This document shows, one piece after another, positions 28,248 to 42,598 of a stretch of DNA of 64,000 nt. The DNA lies in NCBI GenBank assembly GCA_005281725.1, contig SSBO01000012.1, forward strand, positions 19,977,060-20,041,059. Direction: 5' to 3'. The stretch comes from Wuchereria bancrofti (taxonomy: Eukaryota > Nematoda > Chromadorea > Rhabditida > Onchocercidae). The notes under the pieces were generated by a model that saw nothing but the letters and a program-made list of their open reading frames with translations, was not told the origin of the DNA and did not search any database. The translations under genes were made by a program, and so were the position numbers. Each line of letters opens with the position of its first letter. Within the stretch, counting starts at the first letter, position 1.

Positions 28248-28560
28248 ATTTTTTTATTTACTCATAAATTATATCAGTATTTATCCATAAATAGTGCTGG
28301 TACCAGTGAATTGAAAGGTTGATGATTTATTTATTTATTATTCATTTATTTGTTTGCTTAGTAATTTCATTAACTGATTGTTTGTTTATTTGTTCACTAT
28401 ATGNATTTTTTTATTTACTCATAAATTATATCAGTATTTATCCATAAATAGTGCTGGTACCAGTGAATTGAAAGGTTGATGATTTATTTATTTATTATTC
28501 ATTTATTTGTTTGCTTAGTAATTTCATTAACTGATTGTTTGTTTATTTGTTCACTATATG
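28248..28560. repeat. Exact 156-bp direct duplication around a single N
   Basis: Bases 28248-28403 recur at 28405-28560, separated by an N at 28404. The same signature as the two longer duplications. The unit contains TTTA-rich repeat sequence. Confidence 0.9.
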
Positions 28561-31015
28561 GGACAGAATTTTCTTTTATTTCAATTGTAATCATTAAAAA
28601 GATAACTGGAAAAGATAATTTGAAATGTATACATTAAATAAAGCTTTATGTTAATGTGAAATCTTCGATAGTTATAGTAACCGAAACTATAATACAACTT
28701 ATCATTTATCAGCGATATCCATCCATGGATGTATTTTGTTGTTTATCAATGGTTTATCAGCGTATTGGTCGTTTGATCAAAAATTTCAATCAATCAATGT
28801 ATATCAACTCGAGAAGTGATCGAAAATAGTCGTTAACGTATTTATTCATCAAACTAATAATTAAAAGTGCTAATTTGGTAATTTTTTTTTCTTGAAAAAA
28901 AAATTTTTGAAAAATGAAAAAGAACTAGCAAAAATGAAAGTAAAGGAAAGAAAATTTGTTAAAACTATCAATAAAACCGTAAAATATTCAATTCATTTGT
29001 GTAAAATGATTGAATTTATTAATTGTCATTCACCATGGCAACGTTTTATTTATTAACATACATTAGCAAAATAACTTATGGATAAATACACTTTGATATT
29101 AATAATTTACATAATGTTATTTTGGAGAATAGTAAATTGGCCAACTGGCTAATCAGAACTTCTTTTTCTATAAACAAATAATTTTTAGGTTTTAACAAGC
29201 AAATTGGAAGAAATTAATGGAAAATGAAAATGGATTTATTATAAAACGTTAGAATGGAATTAGATGAAATGAAAATTCAATAGAAAAATTTTTCTATCAT
29301 CTACAAAAATGTTTAACGCTTATAAGAATTGTGATAAAGATAAGAATGTTTCGAATTTCTTAATCTAATAATACTTTGATAAATTGTAGATAGGTTTAAT
29401 TCGTGTCTGTAACACACCATTATTTATAAAATATGTTTGTTTAATTGAAAATTTTAAGAAAATTCTAGCTTAGTAAAATTTAATTTTTATAAAATTTTAA
29501 GACCATAAAAGAATAGTTAAAGCAATTATTACATGTTCTATATAATTCTATCCAATTTATAAAATTTTAGTCAAACGATGAAATTGATGAATTCAGTTAA
29601 AATAATTTTTAAAAAGACGAGCTAATTTAGAAGATGAGGAAGTATTGATTTATTTCTCAAATTCTATAGATATGTAAATCAATTATTTCAAGCATGGAAT
29701 TCATGCGAGTCTGCTTGGATAGCTTTTTTCCTATTTTCTTTAAATTATATTTTTTTCAAGAGCTTTCTAAAAAAAAATTTTTTTTGCATATGGATTTTTT
29801 TCCTTCAAAATTCACAAATTCTTCCTGTAACATTCTTGCAATTATTCATGGCATTTTATAATTAATAATTTTACTAACTGAAAACAAAATATTATTTCTA
29901 TTTGCGTATAATATTCATGTAAATAATATTTCAGTTATTTTATGAATTATCGTATTGTTATTGTAGCATTTCGAAAGTATAACATTTAACATTAATTTTT
30001 TTATCTTTTGATTTTTTTAAACTCCAACTTTTGCTTTTTTTTAAATCCAAAATTTAAATTTACCCAACATCATTAAGTTATAAATATCAAATTTGTAATA
30101 ACAAGTATCAATAATTTTGACATCGAATGAAGTATAATTGCCAACCTCTAATAATAAAAATTATTAAATGAATTACATCAGTGGCAATAATGTGTCGAAA
30201 AATGTAGGAAAAAATGGATGTGAATTGGGCTGTCATAGAACAGTACTCATTGTCTCGAGAATATCATATGCAAATTTTGAGATGTATTAACAATCCTAAA
30301 GAATGAAGCGTTGAAAAAATTTGATTTGAATAAAATTAATATTTAATTGATAAAATGGGAATTGTTACAAAATGGAGCAATTAATGAAGAAAATGTTCAC
30401 TACAAGAATATAATAAGTTGTGATTGGTTGACAAAATGGTTGATAGAGCCGCTCGATCTGTAATTTTTTTTTTTTGGTTTATTTTAATACTAATATTGAA
30501 AAATTGACTACTACTTTCAACTTATTTCCCAATTTGGTCCTTCACTAGTTATATTTTCCCCTTATTGTTGTTATTTATTTATTTAATGTATTTTATTTAT
30601 TTAATAAATTAATTATTTAAATTATTTATTTGTTTATTTTATTATTATTATTGTTATTATTATTAGTGTTACTATTACTGTTATAAATTATTAATACTAC
30701 AAATATATTCATGTTTTTGCTGAAAATAACAGGTGATACTGTCAATTCTTACTAACTTAAGTAAATCAAATATGTTTAAAGTGCAGTCTTAATGTCTGTT
30801 AAAAATTTGAAATTACTGATGTAGTAATAATTACTGCTATTAGCGTCTATTTTATACATCCCAAATTTTAGCAAAAAAATTAAAGCAATATTTGTTTTAT
30901 TATAAATAATATGGAATGAGTTTACAATTCGCATCACTTACCATTATCCCTCTAATGCGTTGTTAAATGTAAGAATTGTTAATCATTTGATCTGAGTGAT
31001 ATAAATAGTTAAATA

Positions 31016-31027
31016 GTAATAATAATA

Positions 31028-31064
<37 letters not shown>

Positions 31065-31100
31065 TAATAATAATAATAAGAAGAAGAAGAAGAAGAAGAA
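31016..31100. repeat. (AAT)n followed by (AAG)n microsatellite
   Basis: About 65 bp of AAT repeat with GTA/ACA interruptions, then seven AAG units. It lies 80-170 bp upstream of the first exon of the plus-strand membrane-protein gene. Confidence 0.95.
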
Positions 31101-31208
31101 TTTCTATTCATTATATGTAACATCAAATTTCTCTTCAACATTACTTTTATAATTTTGATATTTCTCATTATCGATTTCCAGATTAAGCGATCCCGAACGC
31201 ACCTTGCG

Positions 31209-34200
31209 ATGCGCTTTATGTTCCGTGTAAATCCGTGCTTTTACTGTTTCGGATTTCAATGTGTTCTTGCATTACTACTGATAATTTTAATAGCATTATT
31301 TTGCAAATCAGTTAGCTTTAAAATTGTAAGCAATTCAATTGGTTGATTAGTTTCAAGCTGTTTTTTTCAATTTTCGCAAGTGTGAATGTCAAATTTTTTT
31401 TTTTTCAAAAGTAAGTGTGAATGTCAAATTTTGTTCTGGCATTTTTTTTCTTGAAAAATCTGAAAATCTTCAATTCAGTTTAAGTTTATCAATCCTTGAT
31501 TTCTTTTTTTAAGGACATTTGCTGCTCATTAAAATATGAACAAATTCATTACAAAAGTAAAACTAATTTATAGTAGTCAAAATTGAAAATTATAACTTTT
31601 ATTCTGCATATCTACATCTTGCAAATACATCAATTGACTGAGAGAAAGTTAGATCAATTAATTAATTAACTAATACTAGACCAATATTATTCTATTTCGT
31701 TCAAAATCATAAAATGATAGCAAATATTATTTAGTTTATTTCAAAGCTATTTCAATAAATTATAATTTTAATTTGCTATGTTATAATTTCAGGATGAATT
31801 TAGCCGTCTTTTGCGCGAAAACCAAATTTTAAATGAGAAGAAAAATGTTATGCCATTTATTGAATGCACCTATAAAAAAACGCCAGAATTTTCAACTGTT
31901 CGTATTTTGTATTACTATCATATTCTTTACGTAGATTGACGCTAAAACTTACGTCTAAACGCGGATATTTCCATCAATATTCTTATTTATATTTATATAA
32001 TATAAGAAATATTATTTACATTATTTCGTTTTGTGTTTTTGTACTGTTTTTTTTGTTCATATTTTCCATACTTAATTTAAATTTTTTTATATTTATTTTC
32101 TATGTATTTTATAGTTGTTACCTTTTTAAGCTCTCATTTTATAATTTAGCATTTTTATAATTTAGTTTTTGAATAATTAAAATAGTTTTATTTGTTGTAA
32201 AATAAAAGTAATAGATAATGTTAGAGTATTATTAAGAATTTAAATTTCATTTATGCAACAAATATAAAATTATGAGAGTATGAAATAGAATAATTTCAAT
32301 TAAAAATTTTTTGAACAATTTTATAAATTTAGAATAGCTGTGGTGAAGATGATGATTTATATGCTTTTATTTCACGATTTTATGAAAGTACTTCTGCAAA
32401 TTCTCAATGTGTCAATCGTGTTGACTTGGTATGTTTGTTTATTTGTTTTCATTTCCAAACAAGAATAGGCAAAAAAATTTAATTATTAATTAAACTTTTA
32501 ATGATTAAACAACAAGCAAACAAACAAATAAACAAGAAAAAAAACTTGTCGAAATTAGTTGATAAATATTGGAAAAAATGGAAAAAATATCTTGTTAAAA
32601 TTTATTTTGATATTAATAGATTAATGTTTATAGAAATTCTTCCATCCTTATTTTTATTCATTTAAATTAATAAAAACAGTCATATTAGTTTAATAGATTG
32701 TATCAATTCAACATTAACATCAATAAATGAATCATTCAAATTTCAATCTAACTTAGTCAGAAAAAAGTGCCTCACAAAAAGTACCTGGTCTAAATTCATT
32801 CTTCAAATGAGTACACAAACTATTAAAGCATTTTTTTTAGAAAATCTCATTTTATTTATTATTACCAATTGATAATATAAAATAATTTGTTTCGTTTGGC
32901 TAATATATATGTTTGTTCAATTAATCAGAAACTGCTCCTAATCAAAATTGCTCAAAATAGCTAATCAAAATGATTGAAAATTTGTCAGAAAAGAAAAAAT
33001 AAAAACACTTCATTAAAAAAACTCAATTATATGATTATTTTCATAAGTTCCAGTAAAATACTTCAAAACACTTCATTAGTTTCCGTTGATTTTATTAATA
33101 AATATTTCATAGAAGTACTTTAATTTTTAGTAATATAAAAAAATATGCAAATTTTTCAGTTACCATGTTTATCAACTAATAATGCATTGAAATTTAACCA
33201 TACAATGCTAGAAAATTTTCCTCAGTGTGCGGGCCTAAATAAAATAAGACTTAAAAATTATATTACACAATCAACTGCAATTGTGGTCAGTTTTTTTTTT
33301 TCTCTCCCTCCCTCTCTTTTTTTCTTACCTTTTTTCAAAGATTAAAATGATTTAATATTGACAGTAAAAACAAATAGTAATGTTTAAATATTTAATAAAT
33401 TTTAAGTCATTAATTACTTTATTATATTCTTAAGTATAATTAACAGTTATTGTAGAATTTTATATGCAAATTGCAACAGTATTGATTGAGTTAAGGCTGC
33501 GGCAGGATTTAGAATTTATGAAATTTAAAGTTGTTTGTTAAATTAAAATTATTGAAATTATTATTGTTGTATAAATTTAAAAGTTGACAAAGTTTGAAAT
33601 AACATATATCAAATATAGAAATGGTTAAATTAACTCAAGAATGAAATATATGAAAATGACAAAATTTTAATTTTGCATAATATTTAAGGTAATAGTCGTA
33701 ATTAGGAAGCTAAGTTAGAGAGAATTAATTAGTGGGAAGGAAGGATGAAATGTAAATTAAAGTTGATAATTACTTATTTATATGTTAAATATTTAACATT
33801 TGCCATTTTATCATGAAATATATGAAAATAACAAAACCAATTAATAACAAACTAATTTTATCAGATCAAATAATAATTTTGTTAGAAAATTTTAGGCACC
33901 ATCAATAAATATTACAGAATATCAGTATAAAATACTTCGTCCAAAAGATTTTTTGGTAAAATGTCCCATATGTGCTATTAAAAGTTTCTTTGGCTGGTTT
34001 GACTTTATAACAAAATTTCATTCATCTATTTCAAATTTGTTTTCATCAAATTTATTTTCTCTCTAATTTTCAGTTATTTGAAATCTATATTGCTTCATAT
34101 AATGATATCTGAAAAAAAATTTTTTTTCGAACATTCTCTTAGTTATCCTTAACAAATTGTTAAATTAATCCAATAGAATAGATGAATTAAAGGAAAGAAG

Positions 34201-34716
34201 AAAGAAAAAAAAGGAAGAAATAGTTGGAAAGAAAACTTTTAAATTAAAGTATTCCATGTGAAAAGTATAGGAAATTGCATCTTTTTTTAAAAAAAATCAT
34301 AATTTATTCAAGAAGAGAAGTAACTTTTTCATCACTTATTTGCATTAATATCTATCAATTTACATTTTCAATATGAATAAATTTTTTGAGTTAAAAAAAT
34401 AAAATTTTATGTTTGTTTATTCAATTTTTTTTGCGTTCTTTCTTGTTATAGGAGAGAAACATATGATAAAAACATTGGTGAATGGAGAAATTGTGCACGT
34501 GAACTTAAGACTTACACACGTGGTTGGCCGCAACATGCACGTTATTGTGATTTTGAAGATGAGCATGACGAGACTGATTTTTGTCGTCTTCATGAATTAC
34601 TGCGTGAGAAGCTTGGTATTAAAATGGACGAAAGTAATGAATTAGATTTTATTGATTCAAGTGATTCAAGGAAGTTATCACGAGGACAAACTGCAAGTAC
34701 CATAAATTCACATTGA
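31209..34716 (+). CDS. Unrecognised single-pass membrane protein, six exons
   Basis: I do not recognise the family. Exons (plus): 31209-31325, 31793-31930, 32333-32428, 33160-33285, 33896-33996 and 34452-34716, giving about 280 residues. Phases are 0 until the last junction, which is phase 2. Residues 1-12 are short and basic/aromatic; about 13-32 form a strong hydrophobic helix, so a type II anchor is likely. The rest would be lumenal or extracellular: it has cysteines at 64, 88, 111, 120, 140, 207, 225 and 237 (and 182 and 185 if exon 5 is right) and N-glycosylation sites NHT (130) and NIT (164). The C-terminus is acidic, then Ser/Arg-rich, ending TINSH. TTTCCAG at 31175-31181, 27 bases before the ATG, could be a cis or a spliced-leader acceptor. 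The weak point is the end of exon 5: the strong donor GTAAAA at 33956 does not fit the next exon's phase, so I used the weak TG|GTTTGA donor; a missed small exon is the alternative. Confidence 0.7.
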
Positions 34717-36702
34717 GTTTTTTAATTTTATAATTTATGTGTAATATTTTTGAGCATATTATTTTTTTGCTTTTTGTTTATTTTATTTATCTTTTTTTAA
34801 ATTTTAAACAGCAGAAAATTTTTATTAATTGAATTAATTAATAAAATCAAATTAACATCTATTTAATTCTAATCAAGTATGAATTTTAGAAAAGGAGAAA
34901 GAAGAAGATTAAAAGAATTTTAGTATGAAAATGAAAAATGTACACTATGATTCCTTTTTTTGTTTTCTTCCTTTCGTTTTCTTTTCTTTTTAATATTTAT
35001 TAATTACATAAAAATCGTATTTTACCAATTCCTTTTCCTGTTTTTGAAAATATTTACAAATATTTTGTCATAATCTTTCAGCTGTTTTTTTTAAATATAA
35101 TAATAAATATTATTCACAATATGTAATGCTTATATATTTCATCAGAAGCATAATTATTTCGTTGATTGAAATTTGTTTTTATGCTGAAAAGTGGTACGAT
35201 TTATAGTTCGGGTGTTTCCATTACTGCAAATATCAATAATAATAAAAATAAAAATAATGATAATAAATAATAATAATGACAAAAATAACAATAATAATAA
35301 TGAAGAATAAGAAAAATAATAATACTGCTATTACTATTCAGGCAACAATTGTAAAGTAAAATGCTTCCCTCTTTTTCTCGTCTCCGTAAAATTTTGATAT
35401 TTATTCTCGTTGCTTCATGCAGTCTATTGGATATGAATGTTAGACAAGAAGAGGAATGAAGCCTGAAAAGAGCCTTATAATCTTGGCCAGTTTACTTGCA
35501 ACGCCATTGTTGTCAATGCAATTTGGCACAATGCCTTTCTATTCATCCATTCCTTTTACTTTTTTTTTCCTCTTTTCTTATTTATGTGTGTAAGTATGTA
35601 TCCATATGTATGTCTATGTATGTGTATGTATTTGTATGTTAAAGCTAATAAAATAGTTCAAGTTAAAAGTTTTTAAATGAAATCAAAATAAAAAATTTTC
35701 ATTTTCAAAACTATTATGTAAAAACTATCAATGTAAAAAGGTAAAAAGCTTGAAGAGATTCTTTATAACTGTGAATGACTATTATCAGTTATTCATAGTT
35801 TACGCTAACTGATAATTGATAAGTTAAATTTACCTGTCACTGAAAATTTCGACATGAAAATTGTTGCATATAATTTAAATAACTAACATATTTTATTCTT
35901 TTTCTTTTCATTTCATAATAGTTATCGTTATGCATTATATACATTAATAATTTGTACTGCGAAATCAATTCAGTCTTTATTTTTATCAGTTCATTTTATT
36001 CGACAAAATCGATCAATAATTAATTAATATTAAATGATATGCGATTTTTTAATACTAATCAGAATTAATCAAAATGATATAATCTCTTATTCCTATTTCC
36101 TTTTATTTCTCAACAATTTTTCTATAGTAAATCATTTGATATAATATTAAACAGAAATAAAATAAATGTTGCCTAGCGACGAAGCACTATATTTCTCTCT
36201 GTTCATGTCTCAATTTTAGTTTTAGCTGACATTAAATACGTCGAAGTTAATGAAAAATATGCATACATATATTTCCTATTCGTACTGATTTTTCCAACAA
36301 ATTTACATCTATTACTTTAATATATTATTTGCAAAATTAATAATTAATTATTAAATTTTGTAATAATGATGATAATAATACTAATATAAATAATAATAAT
36401 AATAATAATATGCTAAAAACAAAGAAATGGAAACGTTAAATACTATAAATTTCTGAAAAATAAATTAAAATTTTTTTGTTAGCTTCAATTTTTTTTTGCT
36501 TCACTCAGCAAAAATTTATTAATTCTCATTATTTTCATTATAAATGGTTAAATTTTCATTATCAAACTATTATTTCGTGACAAAAAAGCTTTTGGAAATT
36601 TTACGAACAAAACCGAGACGCAGGCTAAATAAAGATTTAGGTAAACTTTTGAGTATAATCAATTATTAAATTTTTAGGTATAACATGCCTTTCGATGTAT
36701 GC

Positions 36703-36893
36703 ACCTTTGTATGTGTATATGTGTGCGTGACGTGAATTGTGCATGTGTGTGTGTCTGTTTGTGCATGTGTGCGCATGTGTATGTGCGTGCATGTGTGTAT
36801 GTATAAATGTATGTGTGCGTGTGTGTACGCATGCACATATATGTGCATGCGTGTATGTATGTACGTGTCTGTGAATGTGTGTATGTGGTTCTT
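36703..36893. repeat. Imperfect (TG)n / TGTATG repeat
   Basis: About 190 bp of alternating purine-pyrimidine repeat (TGTGTATGTGCGTGCATG type). Overlapping ORFs on both strands here (His/Thr-rich on minus, Cys/Met/Val-rich on plus) are products of the repeat. Confidence 0.92.
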
Positions 36894-37029
36894 ACGCCAT
36901 TTAGGTTTTTGGCTTTTGCCTTTTTTTTCCATTAAATGAAATGAAAATGTTACATTTGTTCCGTCCCATGTTAATGTCCAAAAATAGCAAAAACAAATGA
37001 AAATTATAATTTAGCAAAAATGAATTCAT

Positions 37030-37150
37030 CGATGCATGTCTCTGACTTTCTCCCCTTCTGCTGCATCATTTTTACAGTTTTATCCGTCCGTCTTGTTTTT
37101 CCTTTCCGTTCATTCCGCTGTGAACTCCGGAATGGTCCAGGCGTCATTTC
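37030..37150. promoter_or_regulatory. GC-richer patch, function unknown
   Basis: About 120 bp with clearly more C and G than its surroundings (CCGTCCGTC, TCCGGAATGGTCCAGGCGTC). It is not openly coding in either direction over a useful length. It could be a conserved noncoding element or enhancer; composition is the only evidence. Confidence 0.2.
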
Positions 37151-40100
37151 TTATACATATATATAGCGAATGAAAAAGAGCAATGTAACAAATAACAATC
37201 ATTTCTTTTTTGTCACAATGGAAATAGAGAGGATTGATTTCAATTAGCAAATTAAATTTCAAATATTTTCCATTCTAAATTATTCAATTAAAAATTTTTT
37301 CCTTTCTTCCTTTTTTATTTGTTGGCGATATTTTCAACCAAGTACTTTTTTCCTATTTTTGATTGCAAAATTCATTAATTTATTTGCATACAAAAAAGAA
37401 AAAATACAAAAGAAAGCCTGAAACTATTGTATGTACACTAAAGGGATAAATACAAAAATAAAAAAAAGTGGACTGATTTAAAACATTTTTTAATCGTTGT
37501 ATTTTTCACGATATTCATTCCACAAATGTAACACATTTACAACGTGTCACACATCAGATCAAAATATGATAATCAAAGAATTATTAATTTGATTCTTCTA
37601 TGAATGAATTATTATTTATTATTATTATTTTTATTACCATTAGTTAAAGAATACGTAGTTTGATAGGTACCATTATTGTCGTGGCGTATTCATTCCCTCA
37701 TCAAATTTCCTGTCAAAGCCTTAACTTTTATTCTTTGGCCTTAATGTTAACCATATCTAATTTTGAGTTTTATTTTTGCTTTTTTGTAATACAAAAACTG
37801 TGATATAAAAACGTCATAGAAACTTATGACGAATGATGAGAATTAAGTATTTGACATGCAAGTTCGAATATACTTAATATAAGATATACGTAAAATACGT
37901 ACACGTTTACTACTCAAATATTGTTTCCTACTTAAAATACGAAAGAAAGGGAAAAAGAAAAAAACAAACATATCAGTTACTATTATTAAATGACGCTAGT
38001 ATTATTTCTAATGATTTTTTATCACATCTTTTTTAATATTTCTACGAAACATTATCATCAAATAATTTTATGAATCTTTCTTTTTTTTTTATGAATTCCT
38101 TTAATTTTTTTTTTTTTTGTTTAAAGTTTAAACGAATAGACTGACATTTTTTGATTTTTGAGGAAAGAGGAGGGAGGCAAAAGAGAGGGTTAAGTCGTTT
38201 TGTCGATTCCTTTTACAATCTCTGGTCCTCTTCATTTCTTTTTTTTTTAACCTAACATAAAATGCTCATTGCACGAATTAGTCCCTTCTAGTTTGCATTT
38301 CCTTTGCAAACATTTTCATCTGTTTGATATCAACTATTTCATGCTAATATTTCATTCTTTCTTTCTCCCTCTCTCCTCCTCCCTCTCTTTCATTCTATTT
38401 TTTCCTTCTTTTTTCATTTTCCAATTTTTTTCTTCCAACTTTTTCTGGTCCACCTCTTCAGGCTAAAAGCTGCCGTACAATTCATGAGAATTCCAATTAT
38501 AATGCATCGACCCATGAAATTTTTATATTTAGATCTACTGAAGTGACAATGACGTCTTGTATTGATGTTGACATTTCCGGTGACCTTTATTGATTGAAAT
38601 AATTTCTTACATTCATCATTCTCATGAAAAAAAAGATTACCGATTATTAACTATAAATAATTCTAAATTATCATAAATATGTTAGTGCGATATGAAATTT
38701 ATAATTTATATTGTAATTATTTGTGATTACAGATTTTTATTATAGATTATAGATTTCCATTATAGATTAAGATATTTGATTAAAGTATCTGTTAGCAAAA
38801 ATTTCAAGCAGTTGAAATATATACACAAAATTAATGAACATTAAGGAGTAAAATAATTATAATAGTATTAAGTAAAAATTCCTTAGCTTTTACCGTTTTT
38901 CTTATCTGCCTTTGCCTGATGAAAATTATAAAATTTTGGAACTAATAAAAAATTATCAAATGAAATATTAACATTTTTCAAATGAATTGGATGACAACTT
39001 TTGATGTAATCGGTCATCCGCCATGATGAATAAAAAGAGAAAAAAATGTAAAATGATAGAATAACTTTTTTTTTAACTATTATTATTTTAGAATAATTCT
39101 TAAACTATTCTAATGCTGTCAAATTTGCAATTAACATTTATTCCATGTTTTATTTTATGCTGTATTTTTGTATTTATTTATTTCGCATTAAATTTTATGC
39201 TTATTAGTTATAATTACTACCTAAACTATTGTAAATCAAATGATTGTTTAAGATAATATCACAAAAAAAGATAATAATAACAAATGAATGAGACGGAAAG
39301 ACGAAATAAATTTATTAAATGCAAATTAATTTTATTTATCAAAAACTTTCATTTATGAATGATTTTAAAAAAAAAGAAGGAAAGTGCATAGTGCTTTCGT
39401 ATTTACCTTATATTTTAAAATTATGCAATTAATTAAATAGTTAATTGAATATCTACTTTTTACATAATGACAATTTGCTAATAATAGTACTGCTAGTAAT
39501 AATAATAGTAATAAGTATATTAATTATTTTGTAATATACCTTATCTAATACTTTATTTTTTCTCAATATGAGATAATATTTATAAACTTGAAAATGATCA
39601 AAGTATAATATTCATGCTAATAACAGCATACGTTTAAATAAGAAAGTATTTCACGCATAATTATCATTATCATATCATATCAGTTATCAAAAAAAAACGA
39701 TTATTTCGTCAAATTTATCACATTTTCGTAAACTTAGTTGTCATACTTTATATACGAGTCATGTTACATTAGCAAGCGAAATACCTCATTAAACTCAAAT
39801 TGACGTATGAAATGACACATAAGCACTTTTTTTCGTTTTTGAAGCAGTTGTTTGTGATAATAACGATAATTTTTGCTTGTTTACAATTTTTTTTTCGCTT
39901 CTTCACTTCTCATAGCTTAAAAACATTATGTTTCACGTTTGTTTGTCTGTTTATTTGTTTGTTTGATTGTCCGTTTGTTTTTTCCATGCTAAATATCTTA
40001 CAACAATTAATTGAAATTTAGTTAAGCTGATTAATATCAAATTACTCATCATATTTTGAAATATAACAGTTGTTTGCTATGTGTATTAGTCAAATCACAT

Positions 40101-41442
40101 CCTTGCAAACATTTTACTCTACATAATCAATTTTATCATTGCTAAAAGATGTTTAGTACTTAGTTCTGATAAGAAAATAAAAAACGAATGCTTTTATTTG
40201 AAGTTGAATTTGAATGAAATAACATAATATTGCATACACAGACACAACAATGCAGATATTACATACGTATACATTAGAGTTATTTCTTATATTTTCTGCT
40301 TTATAGCATTTAAATTTCATTTTGTTTTCATACTCAACTTCCATTATTGATGTTTTTCAATCAAATGTCAATTTTAGTTTGAGAAAAAGTAATAAAAAAT
40401 CTTAATTTATATATACACATAATATATGTATGATTTATATATGCATATGTATGTTTTAATTTATATATACGATTTAATTAATTAAGTTTTTTTCTTCCTT
40501 ATCTTTTTTTTCACTTACAAAAAAAAATTTTTTTTCCATTTAATATAAATCGCATCAAGCGCAATGAAAGAAGAAGCTAAATTTGCTGAGAAATTTGTTT
40601 ATATTTAATAACGAAAATCTATAAAATTTAATCAGTAATGCAGAAATTTAAATTTTTTCATGTAATCCATCAGGTTAATAATATTTTTAAATTAATAAAT
40701 TAATTATACAATAAATACTGAAATTTTACCTCTATTTTTTTCTTCTAATAGACAAATTTTAATTCATATATATATATATATATTTTATATATTTTATTCC
40801 TTTCCATAAATTTTAATTTATGTGTAAAAAAAAATTAATAATACAAATGGATATTTTCACTTCTTTAACATTTTCACTCTAAATTTTTCCTCTTCGTAAA
40901 ATAAAAACAGAAAACAAAAAAGAAAAAAAAGAGATGAAGAAAAAGACAAGAAGAAAAGATAAGAATATTGTGACATTTTAAAACAATGGAAAAGAGAGAA
41001 GGAAGGAAAAACTTTAAATAAAATAAAACATCGCTTGAAATCAACGAACAGAAAGGCTCATTTATTGTTTTAGGCGTACACTTTGCGCCTATAAGATAAT
41101 ATATAAATGATGAAAATAAACAAAAAATAAAAATAACGGAAAAACGAAAAAAAGGGGAAGGAAAAAGATGAAAATGAAGAATTAGATGAAGCTAAATGGT
41201 ATATACATTTTGATGCTTTTTCCTTTTAGTTGCAGTTGCTGGTATATAAAAATAAATTTAACTGGTTAAATTTAATCTTTCTCCTTCTCTCTCTCTTTTT
41301 CTCTTCCTCTTTCTTCTTCATTCCATCCATCATTTTATATGTTATCATTTTTAACTTTGCTGTCAATTCACTGTCATCAATGTTATTTATCATCTAATCT
41401 CACTCAAAATAAACGATTACACGTCCGGCAATCGAAAGCAAT

Positions 41443-42002
41443 NNNNNNNNNNNNNNNNNNNNNNNNNNNNNNNNNNNNNNNNNNNNNNNNNNNNNNNNNN
41501 NNNNNNNNNNNNNNNNNNNNNNNNNNNNNNNNNNNNNNNNNNNNNNNNNNNNNNNNNNNNNNNNNNNNNNNNNNNNNNNNNNNNNNNNNNNNNNNNNNNN
41601 NNNNNNNNNNNNNNNNNNNNNNNNNNNNNNNNNNNNNNNNNNNNNNNNNNNNNNNNNNNNNNNNNNNNNNNNNNNNNNNNNNNNNNNNNNNNNNNNNNNN
41701 NNNNNNNNNNNNNNNNNNNNNNNNNNNNNNNNNNNNNNNNNNNNNNNNNNNNNNNNNNNNNNNNNNNNNNNNNNNNNNNNNNNNNNNNNNNNNNNNNNNN
41801 NNNNNNNNNNNNNNNNNNNNNNNNNNNNNNNNNNNNNNNNNNNNNNNNNNNNNNNNNNNNNNNNNNNNNNNNNNNNNNNNNNNNNNNNNNNNNNNNNNNN
41901 NNNNNNNNNNNNNNNNNNNNNNNNNNNNNNNNNNNNNNNNNNNNNNNNNNNNNNNNNNNNNNNNNNNNNNNNNNNNNNNNNNNNNNNNNNNNNNNNNNNN
42001 NN
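41443..42002. other. Assembly gap (560 Ns)
   Basis: An uninterrupted run of 560 N characters directly before the (TAC)n array. The unknown sequence presumably includes more of that repeat. The long ORFs spanning the gap are X residues joined to homopolymers and carry no information. Confidence 0.99.

Positions 42003-42598
<596 letters not shown>

Larger units (their letters stand above)
15178..31181. other. Long gene-poor stretch between syndecan and the next gene
   Basis: About 16 kb, of which about 1.7 kb is an artefactual duplicate. I see no confident coding exon. The notable contents have their own entries: the second N-flanked duplication, a degenerate tetranucleotide minisatellite, a (CA)n array, two GC-richer islands and a third N-flanked duplication. 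The rest is AT-rich with GAT/AAT-rich patches (19870-19940), purine tracts (21470-21640), a CT tract (25680-25725) and a small TG repeat (20565-20600). Distal promoter or 5' untranslated exons of the flanking genes could lie here. Confidence 0.55.
34717..41442. other. Gene-poor stretch downstream of the membrane-protein gene
   Basis: AT-rich DNA with no exon I can support. A possible AATAAA signal for the upstream gene lies at 34840-34845, about 125 bases after its stop. Other contents: an AAT-rich imperfect repeat at about 35225-35330, a TG/TATG repeat at 36703-36893, a GC-richer patch at 37030-37150, and pyrimidine tracts near 38355-38400 and 41277-41320. A patch at 38505-38610 contains TGACGTC but no open frame of note. 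Confidence 0.55.

Noticed and set aside
34409..34645. ORF beginning with a hydrophobic stretch and running through the last exon of the plus-strand gene
   Set aside because: Wrong frame; another frame of the same exon is open to a proper stop and carries the Cys/Trp-rich peptide consistent with the upstream exons.
36666..36939. ORFs on both strands, His/Thr-rich and Cys/Met/Val-rich
   Set aside because: Translations of a TG/TATG repeat.
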